Below, in pieces: positions 61,343-64,000 of a stretch of 64,000 bases of DNA. The DNA is from Dyadobacter sp. CECT 9275 (GTDB lineage: Bacteria > Bacteroidota > Bacteroidia > Cytophagales > Spirosomataceae). The notes under the pieces are model-generated. The model ran no database searches. It worked only from the letters and a program-made list of their open reading frames with translations, and had not been told where the DNA came from. The position numbers and the translations under genes are program-made. Numbering within the stretch: the first letter of the stretch is position 1; every line of letters starts with the position of its first letter. The stretch is taken from NCBI RefSeq assembly GCF_907164905.1, contig NZ_CAJRAF010000001.1:1399001-1463000 (forward strand), written 5' to 3'.

Positions 61343-64000
61343 ATGAAAAAACGTTTCCTCTGGTTACCGGAAATTTCCGGTAAATTACTCTTCCTATTTT
61401 TACTGGGGAGTTGCCTGATGGCTCAGGCTCAAACGATTAAAGTATCCGGAAAGGTTACTTCTGCAGTCGACAACAGCGTTCTGGTGGGGATCACCGTTTT
61501 GGTAAAAGGTACCAACAATGGTACCACAACCAATGGTGAGGGAGAGTATACCATTAATGCTCCTGCAAATGCCACACTTGCATTCTCTTTTGTAGGATTT
61601 GAGAAGCAGGAAATCTCTGTAGATAACCGGAGTGTTATTAACGTAGTATTAAAAGAAGACAATCAGCAGCTTGGTGAAGTGGTTGTAACTGCCCTCGGTA
61701 TCAAAAGGGAGAAAAGACAGCTGGGTTATTCTGTAACCGAAGTTGCCGGTGCCAAACTGGCCGCTACCAATGAAGTGAGCCCGATCAGTGCTTTGCAGGG
61801 ACGGGTTGCAGGGGTACAGATTGACCAGGGAGCTGGTGGTTTGATGGGTAATACCAAAATCATCATCCGTGGTAACTCCACCTTGGGTACCAATAACCAG
61901 CCCATTTTCGTAGTGGATGGTATTATTCTGGATAATGATGTTTATGATCCAAGTGCCAATGGCTCTGGCAGCAGGGACTTCGGGAACGCCCTTAAGAACC
62001 TGAACATGGAAGATTTTGAAAGTGTATCCGTATTGAAAGGTTCTGCCGCTGCGGCACTCTATGGTACCCGCGCCATCAACGGTGTTGTACTTATTACCAC
62101 CAAAAAAGGAACGCAGCGCAAAGGTTTAGGTGTGAACGTGTCACAAACGTTCACCGCTCAGAAACCATACCGCGGACCAGATTTCCAAAATCAATACGGT
62201 GGCGGTACTGTGGGTGCATTTTTTACGGATACCCGGGATCCGAACTATAAACCAGACGAAAGCTGGACCACCAAGGTTTTCCCGACCAATAGTAACGGAC
62301 AACCTTATATCGACCGTCAGATTGGACGTGAGCTGGAAAACTGGGGGCCGAGATTTGCCGGTCAGCAGGTACTTGACTATGATGGCAAAATGACCACCTA
62401 CCAGGCGTATCCCAATAACTACCTCGATGCATTCCAGACAGGAAAGGGGAGTATCACCAGCGTGGCTATTGATGGAGGTTCGGAAAGATCTACCTTCCGT
62501 TTTTCCTATAATCGTAATAAGGCAACAGGGATCAATTTAAAGAATGAGCTCGAAAAGAATGCTTTTAACCTTCGCGCCACGCAAAACCTGAACAAATTTC
62601 TGGTGGCAGACGTGACAGCCGATTACACCACAACCGAAGGAAGCAACCCGCCCAACCTTTCTTTGAATAACTACATCTGGACTTTTCCGCGTAACTATGA
62701 TACCAACTACTGGAAACAGCGTGCCAACTATGTGGGGTATAACGGAGGACTGCGCAACCCGGGTGACGTAAACGAACCTAACAAAGTGCCTGGTGCAGAC
62801 TATTGGTTCAATATTTTCGAAAACGATTATCTCCAGAAGGAGCAGATGCTGAGAGGCCGGCTGGCGCTGACGGCCACCGTTACCGACTGGTTAAAATTAC
62901 AGGTGGAGGGTAACATCAATAACCTGTATACCAAAAACGAAGCCAAAGAATTGGGAACCGGAGTGAATTTTACCGGTGGTAAATATGGCCTCGGACATAC
63001 CACCAAAGAAACGAACTTCTTGAAATGGATGGCCATTTTTAACAAGCAGATCACCAAGGATATTGATTTCAGCGGTTACATTGGAGGAGAGCAACAGAAG
63101 TACAATACATCCTATAACTATTCGGAAACTGCCGGAGGGTTGACTTACCCTGGTAATTTCTTCCTTGCCAACTCGGTCAATTCACAGGTATCAAAAGGAG
63201 GTGTGAAAACCCGCCGGACCTATCGTTCACTTTATGCGAGTGCCGACCTGGGCTGGAGAGATCAGGTGTTTTTACAGGCAACCATTCGGAATGACTGGTC
63301 GTCCGCTCTGACCTATAAAAACGGGTCAGGTAATAATTCATACGCCTATCCTTCCGTGGCCCTGTCCTGGGTGTTTTCTCAGACCTACCATGCTTCCTTG
63401 CCTCAATGGCTGACCTATGGTAAGCTGCGTGGAAACCTGGCTGCTCTGGGTGGTGATGTCGATCCTTTTATATTAAACCCAGGTTTTTCTTTTAGTGGTT
63501 ATACCAATGCGGGAGGTTTGGGAGACCAGCCTATGTCAACTTATAGCGCTAATTCTACCCTGCAGCCTAATCTGAAGCCATTACGTAAGATATCCAAGGA
63601 AATTGGTCTTGAATTGAAAACATTCAATAACCGCCTGGGAATTGACGTTTCGGTTTACCGTGATAACTCCCGCAACCAGCCGCTGCCGATCTCAACGGAC
63701 ATTACTTCAGGTGTGAACAGCATCCTGATCAACGCTGGTAATATTCAGAATACCGGTATTGAAATCGCTCTTGATGCGACACCCGTTCAGGTGGGTGACT
63801 TTAAGTGGAACACCATGGTTACTTTCTCACGCAACCGTAATAAAATCGTTGAACTTTATGGTGACCGTGAATATTACGCCCTTGAGAGCGAAGGCAACGG
63901 ATCCAACGATTTGATTCCTTACGCCAAAGTGGGTGGAGCATACGGTGTGATCCGCACCAAAATAGCCGCCAAAAGATTTAATGCTGTAGACGCTGGCGGA
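61343..64000 (+). CDS. SusC/RagA family TonB-linked outer-membrane protein, truncated by the window edge
   Basis: The ATG at 61343 opens a frame that stays open for 886 codons to the last base of the window, so the 3' end is missing. The N-terminal part is a signal peptide (LLFLFLLGSCLMAQAQ) and a CarboxypepD-like domain (VSGKVTSAVDNSVLVGITVL). The SusC hallmark follows (LGEVVVTALGIKREKRQLGY), then the plug (GRVAGVQIDQGAGGLMGNTK; GNALKNLNMEDFESVSVLKG; GSAAAALYGTRAINGVVLIT) and most of the barrel. There is no STN domain, so regulation through a FecR/sigma pair is unlikely. A susD gene is expected just to the right of the window. Ligand unknown. Confidence 0.9.
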   Translation, partial: MKKRFLWLPEISGKLLFLFLLGSCLMAQAQTIKVSGKVTSAVDNSVLVGITVLVKGTNNGTTTNGEGEYTINAPANATLAFSFVGFEKQEISVDNRSVINVVLKEDNQQLGEVVVTALGIKREKRQLGYSVTEVAGAKLAATNEVSPISALQGRVAGVQIDQGAGGLMGNTKIIIRGNSTLGTNNQPIFVVDGIILDNDVYDPSANGSGSRDFGNALKNLNMEDFESVSVLKGSAAAALYGTRAINGVVLITTKKGTQRKGLGVNVSQTFTAQKPYRGPDFQNQYGGGTVGAFFTDTRDPNYKPDESWTTKVFPTNSNGQPYIDRQIGRELENWGPRFAGQQVLDYDGKMTTYQAYPNNYLDAFQTGKGSITSVAIDGGSERSTFRFSYNRNKATGINLKNELEKNAFNLRATQNLNKFLVADVTADYTTTEGSNPPNLSLNNYIWTFPRNYDTNYWKQRANYVGYNGGLRNPGDVNEPNKVPGADYWFNIFENDYLQKEQMLRGRLALTATVTDWLKLQVEGNINNLYTKNEAKELGTGVNFTGGKYGLGHTTKETNFLKWMAIFNKQITKDIDFSGYIGGEQQKYNTSYNYSETAGGLTYPGNFFLANSVNSQVSKGGVKTRRTYRSLYASADLGWRDQVFLQATIRNDWSSALTYKNGSGNNSYAYPSVALSWVFSQTYHASLPQWLTYGKLRGNLAALGGDVDPFILNPGFSFSGYTNAGGLGDQPMSTYSANSTLQPNLKPLRKISKEIGLELKTFNNRLGIDVSVYRDNSRNQPLPISTDITSGVNSILINAGNIQNTGIEIALDATPVQVGDFKWNTMVTFSRNRNKIVELYGDREYYALESEGNGSNDLIPYAKVGGAYGVIRTKIAAKRFNAVDAGG

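Overview
The window is chromosomal DNA from a Bacteroidota bacterium, most likely a Cytophagales/Spirosomataceae member of the Dyadobacter-Spirosoma kind. I infer this from two type IX secretion (T9SS) cargo proteins with C-terminal sorting domains, four TonB-dependent receptors with CarboxypepD-like N-termini (two of them SusC type), an ECF sigma/FecR/SusC/SusD locus, Bacteroidota promoter-like TAnnTTTG boxes, and many genes typical of the group (DUF5916, HesB-like, NUMOD4-HNH, secreted 'asparagine synthetase B'-like). No species name can be proved from the sequence alone.

Layout. 0.1-6.5 kb: a broken T9SS type A cargo gene, a large T9SS type B/gliding-associated surface protein with Cys-Asp-Ser repeats, and a YihY/BrkB membrane protein. 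6.5-14.1 kb: core genes (sppA, a SixA-like phosphatase with a small membrane protein, xerD, aroQ, an M14 zinc carboxypeptidase). 14.3-28.9 kb: an accessory stretch between tRNA-Glu and tRNA-Leu. It holds a frameshifted tyrosine-integrase remnant next to tRNA-Glu, a G+C-rich ECF sigma-FecR-SusC-SusD locus, decayed genes and transposase fragments, a PadR regulator whose neighbouring ABC permease is cut off by an intact IS21-family element, and a truncated ISAon1-type element. I read it as a decaying genomic island.

29-48.9 kb: ordinary housekeeping genes: ABC permease, site-2 protease and HAD phosphatase, accA, a beta-CASP nuclease, dacB (PBP4), mutS2, an IscA-like protein lacking the C-terminal cysteines, a NUMOD4-HNH-HTH protein, CoA-binding protein, fabH, purS, pssA coupled to an MBL hydrolase, lipoproteins, an RsmI-like methyltransferase and an alpha/beta hydrolase. 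49-64 kb: outer-membrane genes: two TonB receptors, a patatin-like lipase, a polyprenyl synthetase, a secreted leucine-rich-repeat protein, a DUF5916 protein, DUF3817, and a third receptor (SusC/RagA type) that runs off the right edge.

How the genes work together. In the ECF-FecR-SusCD locus, the SusC protein carries an STN domain, so binding of its ligand should be signalled through FecR to the sigma factor and raise expression of the transporter pair. No glycoside hydrolase is next to it, and the frame just downstream is a pseudogene. I found no complete, clearly undescribed defence or biosynthetic system. The most rewarding parts are the tRNA-bounded decaying island, the regular 24-bp arrangement of IS21 end repeats, and several broken or atypical genes.
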